Assembly (NCBI GenBank): GCA_037447655.1
Contig: JBBHKE010001006.1
Location: 186,001 to 250,000 of the forward strand
Source of the DNA: Zygnema cylindricum
Taxonomy: Eukaryota > Streptophyta > Zygnematophyceae > Zygnematales > Zygnemataceae
Reading direction: 5' to 3'
DNA length: 64,000 nt
Part shown: positions 10,620 to 21,688 of the stretch, in pieces
Layout of the letters: each line of letters opens with the position of its first letter
How positions within the stretch are numbered: the stretch's first letter is position 1
Program-made: the position numbers and the translations under genes
Notes under the pieces: model-generated
What the model saw: the letters and a program-made list of their open reading frames with translations, nothing else
The model's database searches: none
What the model was told of the DNA's origin: nothing

Positions 10620-12335
10620 CACCTTACTAGTAAGGTTATTAGGATCACCTTCTCCTTCTCCTATTACTTCTCCTTTTCCTCCCTTCATCTTTTCCTCCCT
10701 TCTCCATTTCCTCCCTTCTCCATTTCCTCCCTTCTCCTTCTTCTTTTCCTCCCTTCTCCATTTCCTCCCTTCTCCTTCTTCTTTTCCTCCTTTCTCCTTT
10801 TCCTTGTAGTTCTCATTTTCCTTCTCCTTTTCCTTCTCAATTTCCTTTTTTTCTCATTCTCCTTTTCCTTCTCAATTTCCTTTTTTTCTCATTCTCCTTT
10901 TCCTCCCTTCTCCTCTCTTTTTGCTTCTCCTTCTCATTTTCCTTCTCCTTCTCATTTTCCTTTTCCTTCTCCTTCTCATTTTCCTTCTCCTTTTCCTTCT
11001 CCTTTACCCTTTTTTCTCCTTATCTTTTTCCTTTTCTGTCTCCTTCTCTTTTACTTCTTATTTTCCTTCTCCTTTTCCTTTTTTTCTCCTTCTCGTTTTC
11101 CTTTTCTTTCTCCTTCTCTTTTACTTCTTATTTTCCTTCTCCTTTTCCTTTCTTGTCGTTCTCCTTTTACTTCTCCTTTTCCTTCTCCTTTTCCTTCCTT
11201 TCTTTCTCCTTTTCGTTTTACTTTTCCTCCTTTCTTCTCTTTTTCCTACCGTCTCCTTCTCCTTTTCCTAATCCATTTCCTTCCGCCTCCTTTCTCCTTC
11301 TCCTTCCCTCTCCTTCTCCTTTTCCTTCTTTGTCATTCTTATCTTCCTTCTCCTTTTCCTTCCTTGTCGTTTTCTTCTTTATCCTTTTCCTCCCTTCTCC
11401 TTCTCCTTTTACTTCTCACTTCTCCTTTTCCTCCATTCTCCTTTCCTTTCCTTTTCCTTTTCCTTTTCCTTTTCCTTTCATTTTCTTCCTTCTCCTTCTT
11501 TGTTGTTCTCATTTTCCTTCTCCTTTTCCCCATTCTCTTTCTCCTTTTACTTCTCATTTTCCTTCTCCTTTTCCTCCATTATTCTTTTCCTCCCTTCTTC
11601 TCCTTTTACTTCTCATTTTCCTCCCTTTTCCTTCTCCTTTCCCTTCCCTTTTCCTTCCGTCTCCTTCTCCTTTTCCTTCTCCATTTCATTCCTTCTCCTT
11701 CTCCTTTTCCTTTTCTTTCTCCTTCTCCTTTTACTTCTCACTTCCCCTTTTCCTCCATTCTCCTTTCCTCCCTTTCCCTTCTCCTTTTCCTTCTCCTTCT
11801 TCTTTACTTTCTCCTTTTACTTTTACCTCTCATTTTCCTTCTCCTTTTCCTCCCTTTTCTTTCTCCTTTTCCTTCTCCTTTTCCTTTTCCTTCTTTTCGT
11901 TCTCCTTTTTCATTTTCTTTCTCCTTCTCCTTTTCCATCTCCTTTTCCTTCTTCTCCTTCTCCTTTTCCTTCTTCTTTTCCTCTTTTTCCTTCACTTTGT
12001 CCTTCTGTTTTTCCTTCCGTCGCCTTCTCCTTTTCCTTCTCCATTTCCATCCTTCCTCCTTTTCCTTCCTTCTCCTTCTCCTTTTACTTCTTTGTCGTTC
12101 TCATTTTCCCTTCTCCTTTTCCTCTTTTTCTCCTTTTCCTGCTCCTTTTCCTTCTCTCTTCTCATTTTTCTTCTCCTTTTCCTTCTCCTTTTCTTTCTCC
12201 TTCTCCTTTACTTTCTCCCTCTCCTTTTACTTCTCACTTCTCCTTCTCCTTCTCCTTTTCCCTTTCCTTCTCCATTTCCATCCTTTCTCCTTCTCCTCCC
12301 TTCTCCTTTTCTTCTTCTCCTTCTTCTCCTCTATG
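10620..12335 (+). repeat. 1.7-kb pure-pyrimidine tandem repeat
   Basis: Almost uninterrupted C/T sequence built from CTTCTCCTTTTC-like 12-mers and TTCCTCC words. It is open in all three plus frames (one runs 581 codons) only because no stop codon can form without purines; it should not be annotated as protein. Such homopurine-homopyrimidine DNA can form triplex (H-DNA) structures. Confidence 0.95.
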
Positions 12336-12960
12336 GGATAGTCTTGTGACTCTTTGGGATCCTTTCTTAATAAACATGCATCCTTTTGGATATGTTCCAT
12401 CGATCAATTTTTTTCCTACAATCAATATTTCGTGATCAAATTGTTACACGCTCAGATCAGAGGATATGCATTTTTCCACCGTATTATACTCAGAAAAGGT
12501 GTAAAATAAGCTGCCACCCCTATTAGGCTATGTACCCATGTGTCAAAGTTTGTTTTGTCGTTTTCCTCAAAAGTTGAACATGCAACAAAGAAATCTTCCG
12601 CCGTGCGAAAAATGTGTAAAAACCAATTTACAGTTCGTGTCACATTGAAACTGAGAATGTACTCCAATATGGCGTTATTTTCTTTACTCCCACGTCATGC
12701 CAACTCATCTTAATTCACAAAAAAACTGGTGTTGTTTAGCTAAGAATTACAGTAAAAACTGTGTAATTCTGTTAATTTAATATTTACAGGCTAACTTGTA
12801 TTTTTTTACAATGAAATCGAACGTTTTTAATCAATTTCTATTCTTTTTGTTTGACCCCAAAATGCCAAAGAAAATCTTAATAACCGCAGAAACCCTAAAA
12901 ACCCTAAAAACAAGGTAACAAAACAAGGTTAAAAACAAGGTAACAAAACTATCTCATCAA
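12336..12960. other. Intergenic DNA, no gene seen
   Basis: AT-rich; contains short AACCCTAAAAACCCTAAAAACAAGG repeats at about 12890-12950 immediately before the copia fragment. No coding block or promoter is recognisable. Confidence 0.45.
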
Positions 12961-14385
12961 GATGAACCTCAAACTTATGGAGAGGCGATGACTTGTCCAG
13001 AAAGAAACCGGTGGAAGACATTCATCAATGAGGAGATGGTCTCAATTATGAAAACCAATACATGGGAGCAGGTGGGTTGTCCACAAATCCGAAAACCAAT
13101 CAGTTGTAAATGGGTTTTCAAATTAAAGTTGAACCCAGATAACACAATCGAGCGCTACAAGGCCAGATTAGTGGCAAAGGGATTTACATAAAAGGAAGGA
13201 ATTGACTATGAGGAAACCTTTGCCCTGGTGATCAGATTTCCCCCCGTCCGCATACTTCTCAGTCGGGCTGCAGCGGAAGACATGGAATTGCACCATATGG
13301 ACATCAAGACAACCTCTTTGCATGGAGAATTGGAAGAGGAGATCTTCATGCGACAACCCGAAAGATTTGTGGAGGAAGGAGAGGAGATTAAGGTATGCCG
13401 GCTGATTAAATCTTTTATAGTTTGAAACAAGCGCCCCGACAGTGGAATAAGAAGCTTGATGAGTTTCTTACGGGTCTGGGATATATCCGGATCAGCTCAG
13501 ATCACTCAATCTATGTTTTTGAAGATGAGGAACGTGATATATTTATTGCAATTTATGTTGATGATTTGCTTGTTTTAAGTAAATTAATGGAAAAATATAA
13601 GAACTGAAAACCGATCTTAAAGGGAGATTTGAAATGAAGGATATGGGGAAAGCAAAAAATATTTTGGGAATTCAAGTAGAAAAAAACCGAAAAAGAAAGA
13701 TTATCAGATTGACTCAAAAATAAGCAATAGGGAACATGCTTGAAAAATTAAAGATGGATAAAGCTACTAGTTATACAACTCCAATAGAGTTAAAGAGGGG
13801 AAGTGAGGGGAGTGGGGAAGAAGGAGTCATAGTCTTAGACGAGGAATTATCTCCTGAAGAACAGAAGTTCATGCAGACTATTCCTTACAGGCAAGTAGTG
13901 GGAAGTCTAATCTATTTTATGAATTGTACCTGGCCGGATTTAGCTACAGCTGTAGGAGTGCTGAGTAGAAGTCTAAATGCTCCCAGTAAGAGGGATTGGG
14001 AAGCAGCTAAGAGAGTCCTTAGATATTTGATAGGAACTAAGGATTTATAGTTGCATTTGGGTGGGGAGAATACTGACATCACTACTTGGAGTGATGCTAG
14101 TTATAGTGATGCTCAGATGAGCAGATGTACTTCTGGATATGTATTAAATGTGGGTGATGGGGCTTGCTGTTGGAGTGGCAAACAGCAAAAGGTTATTGCT
14201 TAGTCCACCATGGAGGCTGAGTATATGGCCTCTTGCTCTGCTGTAAAAGAATTGATGTGGGTCAAGTCTTTGCTTGGTGAGGTTGGTCACCTTAAGAGTG
14301 GTGTGCAAATTTTTTTTTGTGATAATCAGGCAGCAATCGCTATTTCTGCCAATCCTAAACACCATTTTAAAGCCAAACACATGGA
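12961..14385 (+). pseudogene. Ty1/copia retrotransposon pol fragment (RT and RNase H)
   Basis: The reverse transcriptase N-terminal block (KWVFKLKLNPD, then RYKARLVAKGFT) starts at about 13100. It is followed by ELEEEIFMRQPE, KQAPRQWNKKLDEFL, the catalytic YVDD at about 13554-13565, the GRFEMKDMGKAKNILGIQVE block, and RNase H motifs TWSDASYSDAQMSRCTSGY and STMEAEYMA. The frame is broken by in-frame TAA at 13189 and 13721, TAG at 14048 and 14201, and 1-nt losses in homopolymers at 13413-13416 and 13591-13595. It ends abruptly at the assembly gap. No integrase, gag or LTR is visible to the left, so the copy is 5'-truncated. Confidence 0.92.
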
Positions 14386-14395
14386 NNNNNNNNNN
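14386..14395. other. Assembly gap (10 N)
   Basis: Ten Ns of unknown true length interrupt the copia RNase H region. The sequence to the right shows no RNase H continuation. DNA is therefore missing or two contigs are joined here, and the upstream exons of the thioredoxin-fold gene may lie in the missing part. Confidence 0.98.
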
Positions 14396-15140
14396 TTTCA
14401 GTTTATTAGTAATTTTCGTCTCTCTTTTGCTTTTCTTTTTTACATTGTTTGGTTTTTTTTTCTATCGAAACAAAATTTTCTTCTTTATCAATACCTGTTT
14501 GTTTTCCCTAAATTTTGTAACAGAGAACTTGATTGTTACTAATATATTGACATGAAGTTTAAGACTATGTTATTCATGACATTTAATACTCTGAAGGATA
14601 AAATAACATGTTCGACTTTCTTTAAAGTATTTTGTTTCCCTACCTTTATCGGATTTTGGATTTTTTAGGGTTTGAATTATATGCACTCTATGTAAAAACT
14701 CTGTATTTTCATGTATCATTTTTAAAATACTTCAAAAATACAATGTAAAACACTAATGCTAACTATTTCCATCCCTTTGTTTTATGAAATTTCTTTCAGC
14801 TTGTACAATAAAATAGGAAGTCTCATAATTTACAGTACTTATTGTATCAGAATTTGAAGTACAGTTATATAATCATTGTTAGTTCAAGAGACAATGTTTT
14901 AAATCCCTTTTGTTTGTCCATAACTATTTCTTCTTTTAAAACAAAGCTATCTTTTTTTTTTTTTTTTTTTTTTTTCTTTTTTTTTTTAATGATTATTTGA
15001 CTTTTCATTTTTTTTTTCCTTTTTGTCTTTTTGTTCTTTTTTTTTTTATTACTTTTTGTCCTTTTGTTTGTGTTTTTGTCTTTTTCTTTTTGTGTTTGTC
15101 TTTTATTTGTTTTTTTTGTTTTTTTTTTGTGACGTCACAG
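14396..15140. other. AT-rich sequence, probably intron of the thioredoxin-fold gene
   Basis: No coding block is visible. The stretch ends in a long poly(T)/TTTTTGT tract (14950-15130) and an AG acceptor at 15139-15140, as expected of an intron end. Confidence 0.5.
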
Positions 15141-15284
15141 GCTTTGATGAGAGAGTGGGGAGTGAGAGCTGTCCCAAATTTTCGATTTTTCCGAAACGGA
15201 GATCTTATCCACAAACACAACGGAGCGAAAGAAGAAGAATTGTTGCAAAATTTCCAAAAATTTTATTCCCAAGTTACTGTTTAA
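15141..15284 (+). CDS. Last exon of a thioredoxin-fold protein (partial)
   Basis: The exon follows a T-rich acceptor and encodes 47 residues to TAA. It shows the C-terminal half of a thioredoxin: a V-R-A-V-P-N-F strand with the cis-proline, F-F-R-N-G-D turn, then H-N-G-A-K and a final helix E-E-E-L-L-Q-N-F. This matches the thioredoxin pattern V-PTF--F--G-----GA---L. The active-site CxxC part must lie upstream and was not found; the N gap at 14386 may hold it. The subfamily and redox partner cannot be told from this piece. An AATAAA-like signal near 15883 could be its poly(A) site. Confidence 0.65.
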   Translation, partial: ALMREWGVRAVPNFRFFRNGDLIHKHNGAKEEELLQNFQKFYSQVTV

Positions 15285-16256
15285 AAGTTTATCTAAAATA
15301 TAGTGAAGAAACAAAAATCAAAACCAAAAAAACAAAACCAAAAAACAATGTAGACATCTCAAAACTTTTTGAAGTTGGCAAAAATTTTTAAAGAACAAAA
15401 TTTGTCGAGTATCAAAAAATTGAAAAAGGAATCCAGGGTCGCATATGTCAGAAAAAAAACCTCTAAAAAACTTCTCAAGAAGGTTTGGTCAAGGGTAAAA
15501 GTGTGATTAAGATGTTGATGTTTTTTTTTTAAGTTGTACCCAAAAATAGTGTTTCATTTATATTTTGATTGTTCTCATTTTCGATTCATAATTTGTCGAA
15601 AAAAGCAACAAGCTAACAAATGGAAACCCAATTTAAAATGGAAACAACTTTTGTTTTTTTTATCTTTTTTACCTTTTTTTTTCTACATTTGATACGCATG
15701 CGCCGAGGCTAAATTACAATTTTTGTAGCTATAATATATATATATTTATATGTACTTTCTTCACGGTTAAGCAAAAACTTGCAATATTGGGATTTAGAGT
15801 TGAATGTCTCTATTTTTCGCAATATACGTTATTGTAATTCAATGTTTTTTTCTTTAAGGGAGAAAATGATGGATTTGCTTGAATAAAATGTTTTGGAATT
15901 TTTTTTCATTATTATGATTGATTTTACCGTTTTTGTTTCTGTTATGGTGTTTGTGTGTTTGTTATCATTATATGTTGTGTTGTATTTTTTTTTTCCATGT
16001 TTTTGTTATTGTTATAGAAAAAATCCTTGGTTAATATGGCTAGTTTAGTGTCATTTTGTGACATATGAGCAGATTTTTGCATTTTAATCTCATTGAACTT
16101 AGTTTGAGTCCATGACCATTTGAGCTTTTAAGTTGAATTTATCATTTAAATAATACGAAAAGAGAACTATAGAAGTGTCACAATATTATAATATATAAGT
16201 ATACATTATAAATTATGCTATATTAGTATCCAGCTAATGAAGGGATGAGGAGAAGC
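15285..16256. other. 3' flank and intergenic DNA, no gene seen
   Basis: Very AT-rich, with poly(T) runs and a short TA repeat near 15731. Contains GAATAAAATG near 15883. No open frame of interest. Confidence 0.5.
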
Positions 16257-16461
16257 TACACCGCCTATCGCTATTAGTGTTAATGTTTTTTTCGCCACTT
16301 AAGTCATCTTTTCTCCATGCACACTTATCGGAACGACAACGTGATGGTTGCCATTGAAAGGTAAATTTTTCAGCTTCCGATTGCCGGTCTCAAATTAAAT
16401 ATTGGTGTGAACGAAAAATTGATGTTGATTGCAGGAAATAACATAAACACTAATAGTACCA
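16257..16461 (+). mobile_element. TA-flanked MITE family M2, degenerate copy
   Basis: Begins TACACCGCCTATCGCTATTAG and continues with the family's TTTTTCGCCACTTAA and GATTGAAAGG-like words. Its right end (ACTAATAGTACCAC) is only a weak inverted match. It shares long blocks with the copy at 16786-17006. Confidence 0.65.
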
Positions 16462-16785
16462 CAAATAAAGCATAGACAAAAAGAGAAAATGTCGGTCGAT
16501 GTTCTCATTTCCCTTATGTCTTAAAATGTGATACTCCAAGTGAAGAGTGATGAAGAAGCATACTCATCAATATGCTTCAACAATGCATTCACAAAGCATG
16601 CGTTACGACGATGACCGAAACATGACAAAAAGAGACAAGAAGAATGAAGACATGGAGTTTGAAGCTCTATTTCAAAGGAAACACAACTCCGAAGCCAACT
16701 TTTATACTGCAACTGCAAACGACAATCTCTAAGATGGACGGTTACAATCGCTTACGGGTGATTAAGGGTGATCGCTTATGGATGG

Positions 16786-17006
16786 TACACCATGAATCGC
16801 TATTAGTGTTAATGTATTTTTCGCCACTAAAGAACATCTTTTCTCTGTACACACTTGTCGGATTGTGGATCGGACAGTTGCGATTGAAAGGTAAAATTCT
16901 CAGCTTCCGATTAACAGTCTTAAATTAAAATCGGACGAGTGTGTATGGAGAAAAGATGTTTTTAGTGGAGAAAAAGTTAATAACCCTAATAGCGATACAC
17001 GGTGTA
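16786..17006 (+). mobile_element. TA-flanked MITE family M2, full-length copy
   Basis: A 221-bp element running from TACACCATGAATCGCTATTA to its inverted complement (TAATAGCGATACACGGTGTA). The inverted repeats extend inward through the CGCCACT and TCTTTTCTC blocks, so it can fold into a long hairpin. The flanking TA fits Tc1/mariner-like MITEs, but the superfamily is inferred from ends and TA alone. Confidence 0.85.
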
Positions 17007-17144
17007 CTAGATGAATGGGAAACAGGGGGGGAGAGGGGATCCCTTCACCCTTTAGATCAAAAAGAGGTGTTAGGACTAAAATATGGGGTCGTATGGTCGG
17101 AGGGGGCTTGAATATTCTTTTTATTTTTACAAGTACCAAAATTG

Positions 17145-17945
17145 AGATCTCCTCTCCCTCTCCCTCTCCCTCTCCCCCTCCCCCTCCCCCTCCCCCTCCC
17201 CTCCCCCTCCCCCTCACCCTTCCCCTCCCCATTCCCCTCCCCCCCTCCTTCAACCCCCTCCTCTTCCCCCTCCCTCTCCTTCTCCCCCTCCCCCTCCTTC
17301 TCCCCCTCCCTCTCCCACTCCCTCTCCCTCTCCCTCTCCCTCTCCCTCTCCCTCTCCCTCTCCCTCTCCCTCTCCCTCTCCCTCTCCCTCTCCCTCTCCC
17401 TCTCCCTCTCCCTCTCCCTCTCCCTCTCCCTCTCCCTCTCCCTCTCCCTCTCCCTCTCCCTCTCCCTCTCCCTCTCCCTCTCCCTCTCCCTCTCCCTCTC
17501 CCTCTCCCTCTCCCTCTCCCTCTCCCTCTCCCTCTCCTCTCCCTCTCCCTCTCCCTCTCCCTCTCCCTCTCCCTCTCCTCTCCCTCTCCGTTTCCCTCTC
17601 TCCCTCCCTCCTTCCCCCTTACCTTCCTCCCTCCGCCCCCCCTCCCTCCCCCCCCCCTCCCTCCCCCCCCTCTCCCTCCTTCCTCCCCCCCACCCCATCC
17701 CCCCTCCCTCCCTCCCCCCCCTCCCTCCCTCCCCCCCCTCCCTCCCTCCCCCCCTCCCTCCCTCCCCCCCTCCCTCCCTCCCCCCCCCTCCCTCCCTCCC
17801 TCCCCCCCCTCCCACCTCCCCCCCCCTCCCTCCCTCCCCCCCTCCCTCCCTCCCCCCCCTCCCCTCCCTCCCCCCCCCCTCCCTCCCTCCCTCCCTCCCT
17901 CCCTCCCCCCCCCTCCCTCCCTCCCTCCCTCCCTCCCCTCCTCCA
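17145..17945 (+). repeat. (CCCTCT)n and CCCTCCCC pyrimidine block
   Basis: From about 17310 to 17590 there are dozens of near-perfect CCCTCT hexamers. On either side are CCCCCT and CCTCCCTCCCCCC variants. The complementary strand (AGAGGG)n has regularly spaced G-triplets and could form G-quadruplexes. Open frames in all plus frames and three minus frames (up to 432 codons) are repeat artefacts. Confidence 0.95.
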
Positions 17946-18235
17946 AGGCCACGTGTGCCCCCACCACCCACCCACCCCTACTATCGCTCTCCTCTCCCCC
18001 GCATGGTACTGTGCGGAAAGGTGTGCACGCTCTCTCCCCTCCGTGCACACCTTTCCGCATGGCTGAGGGGCGTCTGGCTGGCCGGCCGTGCAAATGTCGG
18101 TGGTGGGTGGTTGGAAGCACAACGTGCACACGGGGGGCCCTGATGTGGTGTGCACGTGGATGGGTGTGCACGCATAGGCCGTGGCCACTTGAGCGCATGG
18201 GACAGGGCGTCGATGCACCAAAAAAAAAAACCCTT
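17946..18235. other. GC-rich island with a perfect 18-bp inverted repeat
   Basis: After the CCCTCT block the sequence turns GC-rich and non-repetitive, with many TGTGCAC words. TGCGGAAAGGTGTGCACG (18012-18029) is repeated in exact inverse at 18042-18059 with a 12-nt loop. No gene is recognised here. Confidence 0.7.
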
Positions 18236-18350
18236 CAACAACCCTAAAAACCTCTAAAAACCCCTTAAAAACCAAAAAAAAAAACCCTAAGAAATACCCT
18301 AAAAAATACCCTAAAAACCATGAAAAAACCCAATAAAACCCTCAAAAAGC
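18236..18350 (-). repeat. Degenerate CCCTAAAAA (telomere-like) repeats
   Basis: Runs of AACCCTAAAAACC, TACCCTAAAAAATACCC and similar words resemble plant/algal telomere repeats (TTTAGGG, TTTTAGGG) written on the minus strand, but spacing is irregular. It is interstitial, not a chromosome end. Confidence 0.55.
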
Positions 18351-18418
18351 CCTTTCGACACTCTTGAAAGCCCTGAGAAGTCCGAAACAGGGCCGCAGTC
18401 GGCGTGGTCAGCGTGAGG

Positions 18419-18471
18419 AGGGGAGGGAGGGAGGGAGGGAGGGAGGGAGGGAGGGAGGGAGGGAGGGAGGA
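18419..18471 (+). repeat. (GGGA)n microsatellite
   Basis: About 13 copies of GGAG/GGGA in a 53-bp purine run. Confidence 0.9.
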
Positions 18472-18580
18472 AGGGCACCGCCCCTGGTGCATTTAACATT
18501 AACACGGCGGGCGTGTGGCAGGGTGCAAGTACTGAGTACGAGGTGTCGTTCCATGGGCACGCGTGGTCAGATACGCCTGT

Positions 18581-18728
18581 GGATTTTCAGTTTGAGACCG
18601 CCAATCGGAAGCTGAGAATGTTTCCTTTCAATCGCAACCGTCAGATCCGCAATCCGACAAGTGTGTACGGAGAAAAGATGTTTTAAGTGGCGAAAAAAAC
18701 ATTGACGCTAATAGCGATTTCACGGTGT
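18581..18728 (+). mobile_element. MITE family M2, right-half fragment
   Basis: Matches the inner and right part of the family: TTGAGACCGCCAATCGGAAG, AATCCGACAAGTGTGTACGG, AAAAGATGTTTTAAGTGGCG and the terminal CACGGTGTGTAG. The left terminus is missing. Confidence 0.75.
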
Positions 18729-18762
18729 GTAGTGTGTGACAAGTGATGCTGGTGGTTTATTT

Positions 18763-19037
18763 CATAGTTCAAAAGTAGGCGTTTTTATGGTAGGCCTTTG
18801 GTCGGCGCCTTTATCGTAAGTTGTTGTATGGGCTTTTCCTGTGATCTTCTTAGATCGCTTCTTTGATCAGAGACCGTCCAATCGTCCGAATCTGACAGTG
18901 TAAATAAAACATTTTGGTCCGAATGTTTTAATTGGTCCGAATAGGTCCGAATACAATATGGGTCTTAAGGTCATATTGTATGTTTTGCATACAATAGGCA
19001 TATTGTATGGGCCATTTTCACCTACTTTTGAACTATG
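18763..19037 (-). mobile_element. hAT-type MITE family M1, copy 2
   Basis: A 275-bp copy in inverted orientation relative to copies 1 and 3, from CATAGTTCAAAAGTAGGCG to CACCTACTTTTGAACTATG. It is flanked by a perfect 8-bp target duplication GTTTATTT (18755-18762 and 19038-19045). Internal words such as GATCTTCTTAGATCGC and CCGAATAGGTCCGAATACAA match copy 1 in reverse. Confidence 0.9.
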
Positions 19038-19045
19038 GTTTATTT

Positions 19046-20157
19046 GTAGGTTCAAAATGAAAACCTAATATCAAATATCGAAAACACGAAAAAATAAGCG
19101 AAATCGCGATATATTGTATAGCGTCAAAATCGGTGGTTATTGATCGTCGTTAGGTGTTGTACAGATAGCGAAGCGCTTAAAATCAATCGAAATTTAGGTT
19201 AATTGCCCGTCGAAGCTTTTTCCCACTAAATCGCAAAAAGCTACACATCATTGTTAGCGTTAAATATTTTTTATTTTTAATGCGAAATTTTAATCTATAA
19301 TACTAATTTAGCGTATTGATTCGTGGCATATTATAATCCACTTAAATGTGTATTGTTGCTTACACTTCTTACTTTTTTCGTCTAATAAACTCTCTCACGG
19401 ATGAGTGTTACCAACTCTAATAGCAATGAGCATGTATCCTATATTTACGTTCCTCATTGACAAGATTTTGTTGTTTACTTACGGTATGGTTTCATCAGAC
19501 GAAAAGTGAGGTTTATGACCGTACTATTGCGTACTATATTTTCGTGAGTTTCTTGAAAACAACATTACAGAAAATAAGATTACGACTCTCCAAGTATCGC
19601 GGAGAAGACATCGACCGTGTGATTCCATTTTAGTCTTCATCTGCGAAGCAATCGCTCCATCCGCCTCTGTATTGGTGAACCCACCTTGCGGAGGTGGATT
19701 CACCAATACAAAACCAATCAATTTTCTACACCTGGACGATAGACACTTGCGTTGATGAAATATAATATTTTCACACTTCCCCAAAGTCACGTGCCTTCGG
19801 ACAAGGTGACCTTAAAATTTGTGCCGAAAAGATATACGGTTTTTTCCTGAAAGTCAACAGATTGAAGGATATCTCTGAGGTACATTGACGCGGTACACTT
19901 GCGAAGTACACGTACTGACGAACATAATACGCAAGACGGATTTCCATACGAAAATGTAGAAACTAATGGTTTTATTAGTATTTCCTAGGTCTGAAAAGAA
20001 ATATAGAAGTCGAGGCAGTCTATCTCTAACTTCTCTCTCCAACTCTCAAACTTGTCGCAGTCACTGAGAAATTGGAGAGGAAGCTAGAGCCATGGCTACC
20101 TTGGGCTATCCTGAGGTTACGGGAATTTTATATTAGGATTTGTTTATTTTATTAAAA
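19046..20157. other. Intergenic DNA with one strong hairpin
   Basis: No gene seen. The only structured element is a 19-bp near-perfect inverted repeat at 19668-19710 (TGTATTGGTGAACCCACCT, 5-nt loop, then its complement with one mismatch). Confidence 0.5.
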
Positions 20158-20262
20158 GGTATGTGCCGGCGGCAGGATTTGATCCTTGTACCTACCGGCC
20201 GGCAGACAGGGACTAGCCGGTAGCCTTAGCCGTTACGTCTAGCAGTAGTGTTACATAGCATA
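20158..20262 (-). repeat. Possible tRNA-derived SINE fragment
   Basis: Read on the minus strand the segment contains AAGGATCAAATCCTGCC, which resembles a Pol III B box and T-arm (GGTTCAAATCC type), preceded by a GC-rich arm. It ends in CTTTTAATAAAATAAA, a possible Pol III stop plus A-rich tail. An A box (AACGGCTAAGG) is weak and the arms do not fold into a proper tRNA, so a SINE relic is more likely than a gene. Confidence 0.35.
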
Positions 20263-20825
20263 TAGTTTGATATTTATTTAAATACGTATACGTGCGATAA
20301 ATCATTTAACTGGTATGAATTACGGGATACATAGATCCAGTAATATGTAATGTACGGATTACGATACGGACACAAATCAGTACCGCGCATTTGTTTCGTA
20401 AATGAAACAAATACCGCGCATGTATTTATTACGGCTACGATTGAAGCCGAATTTAATCGGACGGCCGAGATTAGCGCCGAGATCGCGGAGGAAGATTTCG
20501 GCGGTTTGTGGCCATCGCCACATCGGATGACGCGTGGCGAAATTCCGTCGGATTGTGGAATCTCCGGAGATCATGGCATCGAATCCGGATTTGACAGTGT
20601 CGACATTTTGGCCATGTCGTACAATGTCCGTACATAAAGTACACCGGCAGCTCTACTTTTGCGTACGGAACTCAATTCTGATTGGTTCCGTACATCAGTA
20701 GATAGAGTCTGTGAGAGAGATAGGACTTAGAAAAATTAGAAGATAGGACCCCCTCTCCCAGAGAGCTTCTATACAAAAGGTCAACTTTGACCCTCCATAA
20801 CTTACTGCTCAGGGGAGCAAATTCC

Positions 20826-21002
20826 GAGATTCTTTTTGCTATCGACTCAGGGGAGTCTTCCCTTCACAGGGGTGAAGTTGGTCAGAGTTTTTGTCTGCCA
20901 GGGTGGCAGTTATTTTTGGTGGAACACAAAGGGGTCAGGATTATCCTAGAGGCTTCTTAGAAGCTGTCTACTCTGAGGACTTATGGAGGTCTCAGAGTTT
21001 CA
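20826..21002 (+). repeat. Dispersed repeat R1, copy 2
   Basis: Same sequence as 3-180 with a few changes, same orientation. Upstream of it (20640-20825) lies sequence not present at copy 1 because the window begins there. Confidence 0.85.
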
Positions 21003-21188
21003 GAAAATGGTCGATTTCCAAATCTTTGAAGATTTTACAGATTTGATCCTCAACTTACTTGGAGCCACTCAAATAAGAACACGTATGTAAAAACTTATTT
21101 ATAGACGATACGGATGTAACCGAGGCATCTGTGATACATAAGTTTTTTCTGTCCGTACTATTACAGAGACCTCTTGATGTAACCATAC

Positions 21189-21688
21189 CATTGTTCAAAA
21201 GTAGGTGAAAGTAGGCCCATATAATATGCCTATTGTATGCAAAACATACAATATGGCCTTAAGACCCATATTGTATTGGTCGCAAAAAGAAAAAAAATTG
21301 TAACAGGGTTGAGTTGCACATCGATCGATAAAGAATTAAACGTCATGTCTAAATTTTGAAAAACATCCAAACAAAAAAAAATGTGAGTTTTGAGGTATTT
21401 TTTATTTAAACCGTCAGATTTTGACAATCGGACGATCGCTGATCAAAGTAGCGATCTAAGAAGATCACAAGAAAATCCCATAACACAACTCATCCTACGT
21501 TGTGTCAGTTCGCTGCAAATTTTGTCCAACGACGTGCGCTTACTATGATCATACGTCTGATTCGTACGTTCGTACAAAAGTCTGCACAAACGCACACACA
21601 TACAGTATGCCTACTCTACGCGAGTTTTGTGCCAAGTTTTGTGCGCCTACCGAAGGCCTACCATAGAAACGCCTACTTTTAAACTATG
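21189..21688 (+). mobile_element. hAT-type MITE family M1, copy 3 (500 bp, with internal insertion)
   Basis: Terminal CATTGTTCAAAAGTAGG and CCTACTTTTAAACTATG, with a perfect 8-bp target duplication AACCATAC (21181-21188 and 21689-21696). About 225 bp longer than copy 2. Extra blocks lie near 21288-21400 and 21495-21640 between conserved M1 segments. No transposase frame is present. Confidence 0.92.

Noticed and set aside
10596-12435. Open frames of 581, 398 and 311 codons
   Set aside because: They are consequences of a purine-free sequence where stops cannot form; the products are Ser/Pro/Leu/Phe runs.
16900-18275. Open frames of 432, 410, 333 and 304 codons on both strands
   Set aside because: They translate the (CCCTCT)n hexamer and its flanks as RG, LP, SL or GE repeats; no codon structure or motif.
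20158-20262. A functional tRNA gene on the minus strand
   Set aside because: A B-box-like word is present but the acceptor and anticodon arms do not pair and the A box is poor; kept only as a possible SINE relic.
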